From Paracoccus jeotgali (GTDB lineage: Bacteria > Pseudomonadota > Alphaproteobacteria > Rhodobacterales > Rhodobacteraceae), in assembly GCF_002865605.1 (NCBI RefSeq), contig NZ_CP025583.1:2274501-2338500 (forward strand): a stretch of 64,000 nt of DNA. Direction: 5' to 3'. Shown piece by piece: positions 37,475 to 45,970 of the stretch (positions are counted from its first letter, which is position 1; each line of letters starts with the position of its first letter). Under the pieces are notes generated by a model. That model had not been told where the DNA came from and searched no databases. It worked only from the letters and a program-made list of their open reading frames with translations. A program made the position numbers and the translations under genes.

Positions 37475-38858
37475 GTTCAACAGCTTCGTCATCTTCGCCG
37501 GCATGCGCACCGGCTCGAACCTGCTCGAGGCGACGCTGAACGCCGTCAAGCGCGTCACTTGCTTTGGCGAGGCCTTCAACCCCTATATGCTGGGCTGGCC
37601 CGATACCGACCAGATCCGCGGCCTTAGTCGGGCCGAACGCGACGCCGACCCGCTGCGCCTGCTGGGCGCGATCTGCGAGCGCGAGGGCCATCTGTCGGGC
37701 TTTCGCTATTTCCACGACCACGACCCGCGCGTCTTTCCGGCGATCATGCAGAACCGCCGCTGCGCCAAGATCGTGCTGACCCGCAACCCGGTCGACAGCT
37801 TCGTTTCGACCGAACTGGCGCGGCAGACCAATCAGTGGAAGCTGAACCAGACCGAAACCCCGATCCCGGCCAGCATCCGCTTTGACCCCGACGCCTTTCG
37901 CCAGACATTGGGCGAGAACGAGGCGTTTCTGGCCCGCATCGTGCACGATCTGCAGACCAGCGGGCAGACGGCGTTCTGGCTGAACTATGGCGATCTGCGC
38001 GACTCGGGCGTGATGACCGGGCTGCTGCACTGGCTGGGCCGGACCGATCTCGACCACGTCGCCCCGGCCTCGGATCAGGTGCCGCAGAACCCGCGCGAGA
38101 TGTCGGAGAAGGTCGAGAATTTCGACGAGATGCAGCGCGAACTGGCGCTGCTGGACCCGTTCCGCCTGTCGCGCATCCCGACATTCGAACCCAGGCGCGG
38201 CCCCGCCGTGCCCGGCTTCGTGACCAGCGAGGCGGGCGGCGGTCTGCTGTTCATGCCGGTGCGCGGCGGGCCGACCCAAACCGTGACCGACTGGCTCGCG
38301 GCGGCCGGTGGCGAGATGGCGCGGGATCACACCCAGAACAGCCTGCGCGGCTGGCTGCGCAGCCATCCCCGCCGGCGCAGCTTCACCGTCCTGCGCCACC
38401 CGCTGCGCCGGGCCTGGGCCGCGTTCCAGCACCTGCTGACCCGCGCCACGGCGGAAATGCGCCAGCAGCTTCGCGACATTCACCGCGTCCCGCTGCCCCC
38501 CGATGCCGAACTCGCCTCCCTGACCCCCGACGCGCAACAGACGCTGTTCGCGGATTTCCTTGGCTTCCTGAAGCGCAATCTGAGCGGGCAGACCAGCCTG
38601 CCGGTCCTGCCCCTCTGGGCCAGCCAGACCGAGATCGTCGCCGGGTTTTCGCGCTTTCTGCCCCCCGACATGATCCTGCGCGAGGAAAGCCTGGAAGCTG
38701 ATCTACCCTGGCTTGCAAACGCCGCAAAACTCTCCGCGCCCGGGCCGGTCCGGTCCGAGCCCCTGCCCGAGTTCCTCGCCGAGAAGCAGCTTCAGCAAGC
38801 CGCCCGCGCCGCGTATCAAAGGGACTATGTCCAGTTCGGATTCTCGAACCAGCCGTGA
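37467..38858 (+). CDS. Two-domain sulfotransferase (NodH-like N-terminal half)
   Basis: A 463-residue cytosolic sulfotransferase using PAPS. The N-terminal half has the 5'-phosphosulfate loop AGMRTGSNLLE (11-21) and the 3'-phosphate motif LTRNPVDSFVS (104-114), as in NodH-type enzymes. The C-terminal half starts a second, divergent set: a P-loop-like MPVRGGPTQTVTDWL (263-277), LRHPLRRAWAAF (309-320) and a final YQRDYVQFGF. A fusion of two sulfotransferase-like domains of different subfamilies is likely. It is last in the glycosyltransferase run, and cysQ in the same locus can dispose of PAP. Confidence 0.88.
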   Translation: MSEFNSFVIFAGMRTGSNLLEATLNAVKRVTCFGEAFNPYMLGWPDTDQIRGLSRAERDADPLRLLGAICEREGHLSGFRYFHDHDPRVFPAIMQNRRCAKIVLTRNPVDSFVSTELARQTNQWKLNQTETPIPASIRFDPDAFRQTLGENEAFLARIVHDLQTSGQTAFWLNYGDLRDSGVMTGLLHWLGRTDLDHVAPASDQVPQNPREMSEKVENFDEMQRELALLDPFRLSRIPTFEPRRGPAVPGFVTSEAGGGLLFMPVRGGPTQTVTDWLAAAGGEMARDHTQNSLRGWLRSHPRRRSFTVLRHPLRRAWAAFQHLLTRATAEMRQQLRDIHRVPLPPDAELASLTPDAQQTLFADFLGFLKRNLSGQTSLPVLPLWASQTEIVAGFSRFLPPDMILREESLEADLPWLANAAKLSAPGPVRSEPLPEFLAEKQLQQAARAAYQRDYVQFGFSNQP

Positions 38859-39054
38859 GGGGGTGGGCTAACTCCCTGTCCTTTGAGACTCGACCCGCGC
38901 CGACTGAGTATCATCGCCGACCCTTGACCGGACCCAAACGGTCAGGCGCTCGAGACGCACCTGCGGAATGAACGCTCGCCACACCTCGCTCCCCGACCCC
39001 CGGCCGAGGTTTCCCGACACCTCTTCAGTTCCAACCTTCGCCACCTGACAACGC

Positions 39055-39405
39055 TCAGCCCTTCCCCGTCCTCCCCTCCGCCAACTGCTTGAGAACCTGC
39101 ACCCGCCCGAACTCACGGACAGCGCGTTGCCGGGCGGCGTCGTATCCGGGTTTCAGGCGCGCGATCTCGGCGTCCGCCTGCAGAATGGCGCGTCCGAGGC
39201 GTCCGCTCTCGGAATTGGCCAGCCGCGCCTCGGCCACCGAAAACGGCGCATCGGCGCGATAGATCGCGTCGATCCGGCCCTGACAGTCCGCCCGCTGCGC
39301 GGCCATTCGTTCGACATGCGCGCGAAAGGCCGAAAACCGCTTCATCTCGGCGTCCGAGCGCATCTGCGCCAACTCCACCAGCTGCCTGACCCGCTTCAGG
39401 TCCAT
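39055..39405 (-). CDS. FliJ-like flagellar cluster protein
   Basis: A 116-residue, almost entirely helical protein rich in Arg, Ala and Gln, with predicted coiled coil over most of its length. Size, composition and position 28 bp downstream of flhB at the end of a flagellar operon suggest a FliJ-type export chaperone or ATPase-stalk component. Sequence similarity alone does not prove it, and the cognate ATPase FliI is not in the window. Confidence 0.68.
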   Translation of the reverse strand: MDLKRVRQLVELAQMRSDAEMKRFSAFRAHVERMAAQRADCQGRIDAIYRADAPFSVAEARLANSESGRLGRAILQADAEIARLKPGYDAARQRAVREFGRVQVLKQLAEGRTGKG

Positions 39406-39433
39406 GCCGCCCTCGCCATCCCTTGCCGCATCG

Positions 39434-40510
39434 CTACCACCCCCGCTTCACCTTCGCCCGCATCGCCTCGGCAAAGCGGATCGCGGCGGCGACCGGGGCG
39501 AAGTGCTCGGTCGCGATTTCGTCTCCGACGCGGATGGTCGCGTGGATGGCGCGGGCGCAAGGGGGGTCGGGCCAGATCGGGACGTTGTGGGCGCTGGCCC
39601 GTTCGCGGATCCGCAGCGCGACCTCGTCCACGCCCTTGGCCACGCAGACCGGCGCCCGCCCACTGCCCCGCTTCCACGCCAGCGCCACCGCGTAATGCGT
39701 CGGGTTCACGATCACCACATCGGCCTTTTCGACCTCGGCCAGCATCGAGCTCAGCACGATGTCCATCGACTTCTGGCGCCGCGCCGATTTCATGTGCGGG
39801 TCGCCCTCGCTGTCCTTCATCTCGTCCTTCAGCTCTTTCAGGCTCATCCGGTTGCGGCGGCGAAAGTCGAAATGCTTCCAGCCCAGATCCGCCGCCGCGA
39901 AGAGGATGGAGATGATCAGCGCCAGGATCAGCGCGCGCCAGACCACCCATGACAGCCCCGACACCCAGGCGATGCCGGCACGGTCTGCGGTCATCACCGG
40001 GATCAGGCTGCGAAACAGCAGCCAGCCGCCGACGCCCACCGCGACCGCCTTCGAGGCCGAGATGCCGAAGCCGACCAGCCCGGATTTGCCGAATTTCTGC
40101 CCGGCGTTCTTGATGGGATTGATGCGGTTGATGTCGATGGCGAGCTTGCTGGGCACGAACACGATGCCGCGCTGCGCGATCAGCCCGACCAGCAGGATCG
40201 CGGCGGGCAGCGCCGCAACGACCAGCGTCCAGACCGCAGCCGAACCCCACACCCCCTGCACCCCGTCGAACCTCACCGACCCGCCCGATCCGCTGCTGCG
40301 CTGTCCGATGCCGGCCCAGGCCATCTCTTGCCGCGAGAGCCAGGCCGGCACCGCCCACCACAGCGCGACAGGCCCGGCCGCCATGGCGCCGAGATAGACG
40401 AGCGCGGCATTGACCTCGGTCGAGCGCGGGAAGTCGCCCTTTTCCCGCGCCTTGCGAAGCTTCTGCTCGGTCGCGTCGAATTGCTTGTCGCTCTGGTCCT
40501 CATCGCTCAT
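39434..40510 (-). CDS. flhB: Flagellar export protein FlhB
   Basis: Export-gate component that switches substrate class after autocleavage. The 358-residue product has the FlhB N-terminus (EDQSDKQFDATEQKLRKAREKGDFPRS, within which the KxRxARxKGxxP motif is visible), four membrane segments, and the cytoplasmic domain with the self-cleaving NPTH in VIVNPTHYAVALAW near residue 265. It follows fliR by 18 bp on the same strand. Confidence 0.96.
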   Translation of the reverse strand: MSDEDQSDKQFDATEQKLRKAREKGDFPRSTEVNAALVYLGAMAAGPVALWWAVPAWLSRQEMAWAGIGQRSSGSGGSVRFDGVQGVWGSAAVWTLVVAALPAAILLVGLIAQRGIVFVPSKLAIDINRINPIKNAGQKFGKSGLVGFGISASKAVAVGVGGWLLFRSLIPVMTADRAGIAWVSGLSWVVWRALILALIISILFAAADLGWKHFDFRRRNRMSLKELKDEMKDSEGDPHMKSARRQKSMDIVLSSMLAEVEKADVVIVNPTHYAVALAWKRGSGRAPVCVAKGVDEVALRIRERASAHNVPIWPDPPCARAIHATIRVGDEIATEHFAPVAAAIRFAEAMRAKVKRGW

Positions 40511-40528
40511 GGGCTGGGCTTCCGGTGG

Positions 40529-41278
40529 CTAGCGGGCATGGATGAACACCGCCTCGGCCCAGCCGGACAGGATCGCCGGCGCCAGCACCGCCAGCGCCGC
40601 CAGCGCCAGCAGGATGATCGCCGGCGCGCCGATGAAGACCACCGGCAGCGAGGGCATCACCCGGTTCACCACCCCGGTCAGCATCTGATAAAGCAGCCCG
40701 CCCAGAATGAAGGGCGAGGCAAGCGCCATCGCCAGCACGAAGGACCGCGTCACCAGCCCGATGACAGCGGTCGTGTGACCGTCGCCGACGGCCAGTTGCC
40801 CTGCGGGAAAGCCCTGATAGCTCTGCGCAATCAGGTCCAGCAGCAGCAGCGGCAGCCCCATCGCCATCAGCAGCGCCAGCCCCGCCATGTGCATCAGATT
40901 GCCGATGGGATGGGGGGCGGCCTCGGTCCCGGTGCCGATGATCTGCGACAGCGAGGCGGTGGCCCCGATGGCCGAGGTCGCGACATGCAGCGCCATGGCC
41001 ATGATCCGCGCCGGGATCGCGATCAGCAGCCCGACCAGCATCTCGCGCAGGGCCAGCACGGCGAAGGCTTCGATCCCCTCGGGCGCCGTGTTCAGCCCTG
41101 AGACGGCCAGCGTCAGCGGCGTCAGCACCACCGCCAACGCCACGCGCAGCCGCGCGCCCACCACCCGCTCGGACAGCACCGGAAAGACCAGCAGCGCCGC
41201 CTGAACCCGCAGATAGGCGAGGATCAGGGGCAGGGTCAGCGCGGCGAGATCGGGGGGAAGATAGGCGAGAAACGACAT
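40529..41278 (-). CDS. fliR: Flagellar export protein FliR
   Basis: Core of the flagellar type III export gate. The 249-residue, strongly hydrophobic product has about six spans, with PLILAYLRVQAALLVFPVLSERVV at the N-terminus, and LALREMLVGLLIAIPARI and AHPFILGG-type regions later. ATG 41278 shares bases with the flhA stop. FliQ, which usually lies between fliP and fliR, is missing here, since fliP is in the opposite operon. Confidence 0.94.
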   Translation of the reverse strand: MSFLAYLPPDLAALTLPLILAYLRVQAALLVFPVLSERVVGARLRVALAVVLTPLTLAVSGLNTAPEGIEAFAVLALREMLVGLLIAIPARIMAMALHVATSAIGATASLSQIIGTGTEAAPHPIGNLMHMAGLALLMAMGLPLLLLDLIAQSYQGFPAGQLAVGDGHTTAVIGLVTRSFVLAMALASPFILGGLLYQMLTGVVNRVMPSLPVVFIGAPAIILLALAALAVLAPAILSGWAEAVFIHAR

Positions 41279-43389
41279 CACGCGGTCTCGATCGTGCCGA
41301 TCAGGTTGATGTCGGCGGCGGGGTCGATATCGGCCAGCGCCAGCACCGGCACCGGCAGACCATGGGCCGAGAGCATATCGCGCAGCTGGCGCCGGCGGTG
41401 ATCGGGCGCGGCGACGACCGGGTCCTCGCGCGGGTCGATGGCGGCAAGCTGCTTGCGCAGATTGCCGACCAGCCGGCGTCCCAAATCCGCGACCGGGGCG
41501 TTCTGATGCCCACGCGCGGCGCCGTCCTCGGCGGCGACGAATTCGGCCTCCCATGCCGGGTGGAGCTGCACGATGTTCAGCTTGCCCGATGGTGCTAGCA
41601 TCCGCTGAGTGATCTGACCGCGAAGACGGCGGCGGATCGCCTCGAAGACTGCCTCGGGGGCGCCTGCGCCGCGGCATTCATGCACCGCGTCGACAATCAG
41701 CGGCAGGTTGCGGATCGAGAGCCCCTCATCCAGCATCTGCCGCAGAACGCCGAGCAGCAGTTCGGGCGCGACCTTGTCGGGGATCATGCTGTCGAAATAG
41801 GTCTGATAGGCCTTGGCGCGGGCCGGGTCCGACATCTCTTTCAACTCGGCCACGAGGCGCTGCAGCGCGGTCAGGGTCAGCAGATCGGGCAGGTTCGCCT
41901 TGACCACTTCCATCAGATGGGTGGACAGAACCTCCATCGGGTTGACGATGGTCGCACCGGCGGCGGAGGCGCGTTCCTGCGCCGTCGCGTCGATCCATTT
42001 CGCCTGGGTCGAGAACACCGGCTCGCGGATGATCGGCCCCGCCAGCCCGGCCAGCACCTCCTCGGAGCCGAGCGCCATCAGGCGGCCGGTCTGCAACTGC
42101 CCGCGCCCCCGCACCACCCCGTGCAGGCGGATGACATAGCTGTCGGGGGCGCAGTCGCTGTCATCGGTGATCCGCACCTCGGGCAGGATGATGCCGAAGC
42201 TGCGGGCGATATGGGTGCGCAGATTGCCGATGCGCGGCGCCAGACCCTTGCCGGCATCAAGCGCGTCCAGCACCAGATCCTGGCCGATCTCGACGCAGAT
42301 ATCGTCCATGTCCAGTTCATCGCCGATGCGCCGGGCGGCGGCGGGCTCGGCCGGTTGCTGCGGCTGCGGGTCGGTTGCCGGCTTGCGCTGGCGCGCATGG
42401 ATGCGCCAGGCGGCAAATCCCAGCCCGCCGGCGAGCGCCAGAAACAGCATCACCGGCATCCCCGGGATCAGCGACATCAGCAGCATGGCCGCCGCGACGA
42501 CCGCAGGCGCGCGCCAATCCGCGCCGGCCTGCCCGAGGATCAGGCTCGAGGTTTCCTCGGTCGCGCCGCCGCGTGACAGCAGCAGCGCCGCCGCCATCGA
42601 GGTGATCAGCGACGGCACCTGGCTCACCAGCCCGTCGCCGATGGTCAGGCGCGAGTAGTTCTGCAGCGCCGTCCCGACCGGCAGATGATGGACCAGCACC
42701 CCCATGGCGATACCGACGACGAGGTTGATCAGCGTGATCACGATCCCCGCCACCGCGTCGCCCTTCACGAATTTCGACGCCCCGTCGAGCGAGCCGAAGA
42801 AGCTGATCTCGCGCTGATCGCTGGCGCGGCGGCGGCGGGCCTCGTCATGGTCGATGGCCCCGCAGTTCAGGTCGCCGTCGATGGCCAGCTGCTTGCCCGG
42901 CAGGCTGTCCAGCGCGAATCGGGCCGAGACCTCGGCCATGCGGCCCGCGCCCTTGGTGATGACGATGAAATTGACCGCCGAGATGACCGCAAAGATGGTG
43001 ATGCCGACGATCAGCGAGCCGCCCGCGACGAATTGCGAAAAGCCGCTGATGACATGGCCGGCGGCGCCCGAGCCGCTATGGCCCTCGGTCAGGATGAGAC
43101 GGGTCGAGGAGACGTTCAGCGACAGGCGGATGATCAGCGAGACCAGCAGCAGCACCGGAAAGGCCTGGAAATCGGTGGGTTTTTCGACCGTCGACGACAT
43201 GACCAGGATCATCGTCGCGCTGGCGATGGAGACCGCAATGCCGAAATCCAGCAGCGCGGCGGGGATCGGGATCACCATGGTCAGGACGATGATGACCAGG
43301 CCTGCCGTGACCATTGCCCCGCGCAGGCTGCCCGCCGGAACCGCCGCCACCGGCTCAATCGCCACTGGGTGCCCCATCGGTAAAGACAT
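41278..43389 (-). CDS. flhA: Flagellar export protein FlhA
   Basis: Large export-gate subunit that docks chaperone-substrate complexes. The 703-residue product has eight or so N-terminal membrane helices and the FHIPEP-family signature GRMAEVSARFALDSLPGKQ (near residue 145) continuing into LAIDGDL. A cytoplasmic C-terminal half of about 350 residues ends in a helical bundle. ATG 43389 is used; ATG 43377 and GTG 43365 are alternatives, since the preceding gene's stop at 43355 overlaps all of them. It is coupled to fliR by overlapping start and stop. Confidence 0.95.
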   Translation of the reverse strand: MSLPMGHPVAIEPVAAVPAGSLRGAMVTAGLVIIVLTMVIPIPAALLDFGIAVSIASATMILVMSSTVEKPTDFQAFPVLLLVSLIIRLSLNVSSTRLILTEGHSGSGAAGHVISGFSQFVAGGSLIVGITIFAVISAVNFIVITKGAGRMAEVSARFALDSLPGKQLAIDGDLNCGAIDHDEARRRRASDQREISFFGSLDGASKFVKGDAVAGIVITLINLVVGIAMGVLVHHLPVGTALQNYSRLTIGDGLVSQVPSLITSMAAALLLSRGGATEETSSLILGQAGADWRAPAVVAAAMLLMSLIPGMPVMLFLALAGGLGFAAWRIHARQRKPATDPQPQQPAEPAAARRIGDELDMDDICVEIGQDLVLDALDAGKGLAPRIGNLRTHIARSFGIILPEVRITDDSDCAPDSYVIRLHGVVRGRGQLQTGRLMALGSEEVLAGLAGPIIREPVFSTQAKWIDATAQERASAAGATIVNPMEVLSTHLMEVVKANLPDLLTLTALQRLVAELKEMSDPARAKAYQTYFDSMIPDKVAPELLLGVLRQMLDEGLSIRNLPLIVDAVHECRGAGAPEAVFEAIRRRLRGQITQRMLAPSGKLNIVQLHPAWEAEFVAAEDGAARGHQNAPVADLGRRLVGNLRKQLAAIDPREDPVVAAPDHRRRQLRDMLSAHGLPVPVLALADIDPAADINLIGTIETA

Positions 43390-43657
43390 CGGCGGCCTCG
43401 GCCGGTTCGGGCAGGAACACCACATCGTCCAGATCCAGCGGCCGCCCCGTCAGCAGCCCCGAGCGCCGCAGATAGACCACCGCCTGCATCCGCTGTCCCG
43501 CATCCGGCAGGCGGCGCAGATCCAGCAGAAGCGCCGGCGGCATGGACCGGCCCGACAGCACCAGACGGTCGATCTCGGCCGTCAGATCGTCAAGCCCCTG
43601 CCCGCTCGCCACGGTCGCACCCAGCCCCGTCGCCAGCACAGCGCCGAGCAGCATCAT
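43355..43657 (-). CDS. Small secreted protein in the flagellar operon, unknown function
   Basis: A 100-residue product with a signal peptide (MMLLGAVLATGLGATVASGQG), then a short mature domain containing LVLSGRSMPPALLLDLRRLP and two hydrophilic, acidic ends. The ATG is in an ATGA overlap with motA, and the 3' end overlaps flhA by 35 bp, so it is translated with both. I know no named flagellar family for it. The position suggests a periplasmic motor accessory, but that is inference. Confidence 0.75.
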   Translation of the reverse strand: MMLLGAVLATGLGATVASGQGLDDLTAEIDRLVLSGRSMPPALLLDLRRLPDAGQRMQAVVYLRRSGLLTGRPLDLDDVVFLPEPAEAADVFTDGAPSGD

Positions 43658-44520
43658 GACGCCCTCTTGATGTCGCGGAGCGCGTTTTCCAGCGAAATGA
43701 AGCTCGGCCGGACCTGTTCGGGCGCGGATTGGCGGCCGACCTCGACGCACATGTTGGTGGCGTGCTGGTGCAGGCCGGCGACGAGAACCGACTTGATCAC
43801 CTCGTAGAATGACATGTCGTGTTTCTTGACCGCCGTCAGCCGCTGCGCCAGCGGCGCGACCAGCCCATAGGCCAGAAACACCCCCAGAAACGTCCCGACC
43901 AGCGCCGCGCCGATCATCTTGCCGAGGATCTCGGGCGGCTGGTCGATGGCGCTCATGGTCTTGATGACGCCCAGCACCGCCGCGACGATGCCAAGCGCGG
44001 GCAGCGCGTCGGCCATCGACTGCAGCGCGTGGGCGACGTGCAGCTCCTCGTCCTTGATCAGCGCGATGCGCTTGGTCAGCATGTCCTCGACCTGATAGGG
44101 GTCGTCATAGTTCAGGCTGGCCGAGCGCAGCGTGTCGGTGATGATCGAGACCACCTCGTGATCGGCGAGGATGCGCGGATAGGCGAGGAAGAACTCGCTG
44201 GTCTCGGGGTTCTCGATATGCTCCTCGAGTTCGACCGGATTGTTGCGCCCAAGGCGCAGCAGCTGGAACATCAGACACAGCAGGTCCTGATGATCCTGTC
44301 CGGTCCAGACAGGCCCCTTGAAGGCGCGGATGATGTCGCGCAGCGTGTGTTTCAGCACGTCGCTGCTGTTCGACAGCACATACGAGCCGACTGCCGCGCC
44401 GCCGATGATCATCATCTCGAACGGCAGGGCGTGCAGGATGACGCCGATCTTGCCGCCCGCCAGGGCATAGCCGCCGAACACCGCGCCGATGGTGACCAGG
44501 ATGCCGATTGCACCGAACAT
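43654..44520 (-). CDS. motA: Flagellar motor stator protein MotA
   Basis: Proton-channel stator subunit that couples ion flow to rotation. The 288-residue product has two N-terminal spans (GILVTIGAVFGGYALAGGKIG, EMMIIGGAAVGSYVL), a cytoplasmic domain with the charged NPVELEEHIENPETSEFF segment, and two C-terminal spans (ALGIVAAVLGVIKTM with the conserved Pro near residue 175, and GTFLGVFLAYGLVAPLA). MotB is not in the window. The order motE-like, motA, small gene, flhA is continuous. Confidence 0.95.
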   Translation of the reverse strand: MFGAIGILVTIGAVFGGYALAGGKIGVILHALPFEMMIIGGAAVGSYVLSNSSDVLKHTLRDIIRAFKGPVWTGQDHQDLLCLMFQLLRLGRNNPVELEEHIENPETSEFFLAYPRILADHEVVSIITDTLRSASLNYDDPYQVEDMLTKRIALIKDEELHVAHALQSMADALPALGIVAAVLGVIKTMSAIDQPPEILGKMIGAALVGTFLGVFLAYGLVAPLAQRLTAVKKHDMSFYEVIKSVLVAGLHQHATNMCVEVGRQSAPEQVRPSFISLENALRDIKRAS

Positions 44521-44530
44521 GGGCGTTCCC

Positions 44531-45061
44531 CTATCTGTGGCGGGCGCTGCGGGCGCCCATGTAAGTGGTCAGGATGGCCGCCTTGTCGGGCGGGATCGCG
44601 GCGATGATGCGGGCGCCGGTTTCCGGGTTCACGCGCATCAGCAGTTCGGCGGAAAAGTCGGGCGGCAGGCTCGCCATCACCTGCGCGGCCTCTTTCGGCT
44701 TCATCGCCTCATAGACCGCGACCAGGCGGCCGACATCATCGGCGACGGCGCGCTGCGTGTTGGTGGGTGAGCCGCCCAGGCCGCCGCGCGCGTCTTTCAG
44801 CCGGCGCAGCTCGGCCGTCAGCGTGGCCCTTGCGGTGGCGATTTCGGCCTTTTGGGCCTCGAGGCTGGCGAGCGCGATCCGCAGCCGGTCCTCGCGCAGG
44901 CGCAACTCCTCGACCAGCGCGGTCACCTCGGGGATGTCGGCGCAGCCGGCGAGCAGGCCAGCCGCGGCGGGCGGCGGGGCAGGCGGCGCCGGGGCCTGCA
45001 GCGACAGCGCGGCGACCGGCAACAGGGCCGCGGCGATCAGGGGCAGGACCAGCCTAGACAT
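44531..45061 (-). CDS. MotE-like flagellar motor accessory protein
   Basis: A 176-residue protein with a signal or anchor at the N-terminus (VLPLIAAALLPVAALSL). A Pro/Ala linker, a coiled coil (about 50-95, LRLREDRLRIALASLEAQKAEIATAR) and a C-terminal MgtE-N-like domain (VYEAMKPKEAAQVMASLPP...LLMRVNPETGARIIAAI) follow. This is the layout of MotE, a periplasmic chaperone of the MotC/MotB stator. The start overlaps the preceding gene by 8 bp. Confidence 0.85.
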   Translation of the reverse strand: MSRLVLPLIAAALLPVAALSLQAPAPPAPPPAAAGLLAGCADIPEVTALVEELRLREDRLRIALASLEAQKAEIATARATLTAELRRLKDARGGLGGSPTNTQRAVADDVGRLVAVYEAMKPKEAAQVMASLPPDFSAELLMRVNPETGARIIAAIPPDKAAILTTYMGARSARHR

Positions 45062-45398
45062 GCGCGTCCTCCGCCACCACCGCGCGGGGCCGCAGGCGGC
45101 GCGGCGGTTGCGGCACCGACCCGGCCAGCCTCGTCTGCAGGGCCCAGTAGGCCTTTTCCTGACGCGACGCCTCGATGACCTGCGCCAGCTCGTTGGACGC
45201 GGTCTCGGCCTCGGACCGGGCGCGGCGGACCGACTGGTCGAGGCGCGAGATCTCGCTGGTCATCACCGCGATGGCGGCGCCAAGGCCGCTTTCCAGATTG
45301 TTCAGCCGCCGCAGCCGACGCGAGAGCAAAAGGCAATAGACGGTCAGCGGCACCGCCGCGGCAAGGCTCGCCAGAGGCAGCAGGATGGACAGGGTCAT
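45054..45398 (-). CDS. Membrane-anchored coiled-coil protein of the flagellar cluster (DUF6468-like)
   Basis: A 114-residue protein with one N-terminal membrane segment (about 4-25), a basic LSRRLRRLNNLESGLG stretch, a probable coiled coil (about 40-90) and a basic tail. Its place between fliL and a motE-like gene, overlapping both by 4-8 bp, is typical of a small unnamed gene in alphaproteobacterial flagellar clusters. The DUF number is from memory and should be treated as tentative. Confidence 0.78.
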   Translation of the reverse strand: MTLSILLPLASLAAAVPLTVYCLLLSRRLRRLNNLESGLGAAIAVMTSEISRLDQSVRRARSEAETASNELAQVIEASRQEKAYWALQTRLAGSVPQPPRRLRPRAVVAEDAHV

Positions 45399-45859
45399 TG
45401 GACTGCGAACTCCGTGATCAGGACGTTTTTCACCACCCCGGCGCCCAGGATCATGTCGGCGCGCGCCGCAAGCTCGGCCCGGATGATCTCGAGCACGCCG
45501 CGGCGCTCGATGGCGGCGGCGTCGATGTCGCTCAGAAAGCCGGTGAAGCTGTCGGACAGCCGCGGCATCAGCAACTCGACCCGGGCCAGTTCCTCGGGCG
45601 CGACCTCGAGCTTGATGCTCAGCGCAAGCTGCCGGTCGCGCCCACTGATCGGCACCACGATCCGGGGCACATCGGCAAATCCGACCTGCGGCAGCGAGAC
45701 CGCCGCAGGCTTAGGCGCGAGCAGACGCGACGGGCTGACCACTCCCAGGAAACCCATCGCGCCGCCCCCCGCCCCGACCGCCAGAATCAGGGCCGCGACC
45801 ACAAGCATGCCGCGACGGCTGGGTTTCGGGGCGGTCTCGGCAGGCGTGATGTCGGTCAT
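45395..45859 (-). CDS. fliL: Flagellar basal body-associated protein FliL
   Basis: A 154-residue single-span inner-membrane protein that supports stator function. A short cytoplasmic tail and one membrane helix (about 16-38, MLVVAALILAVGAGGGAMGFLG) precede a periplasmic domain. Its LALSIKLEVAPEELARVELLMPRL...DSFTGFLSDID run and the C-terminal NVLITEFAVQ (FliL proteins end in xxLxTxFxVQ) are characteristic. First gene of the leftward flagellar operon; the CtrA-like box lies 42 bp upstream. Confidence 0.94.
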   Translation of the reverse strand: MTDITPAETAPKPSRRGMLVVAALILAVGAGGGAMGFLGVVSPSRLLAPKPAAVSLPQVGFADVPRIVVPISGRDRQLALSIKLEVAPEELARVELLMPRLSDSFTGFLSDIDAAAIERRGVLEIIRAELAARADMILGAGVVKNVLITEFAVQ

Positions 45860-45901
45860 GGTGATTCTCCTCGGTCGTTCCGAGGGAATAGCACTGCCCG
45901 A

Positions 45902-45917
45902 CTAACCAATAATTAAC
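45902..45917. promoter_or_regulatory. CtrA-type binding box between fliL and fliF
   Basis: CTAA at 45902-45905 and TTAAC at 45913-45917 are separated by seven bases, matching the CtrA pattern TTAA-N7-TTAA with one mismatch in the first half. It sits in the 111-bp gap between the two divergent flagellar operons, 42 bp before the fliL ATG and 53 bp before the fliF start, so it could serve both. The motif is seen; CtrA binding is inferred from known flagellar control in this group. Confidence 0.7.
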
Positions 45918-45970
45918 GCGGCCCGTGCCACAAGATCCCCAGACCGACGACGAATCGAAGGGGGACAGCC

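Noticed and set aside
38935..38954. Short inverted repeat TGACCG/CGGTCA after the sulfotransferase
   Set aside because: Only six paired bases with an eight-base loop and no T-run; not enough to call a terminator.
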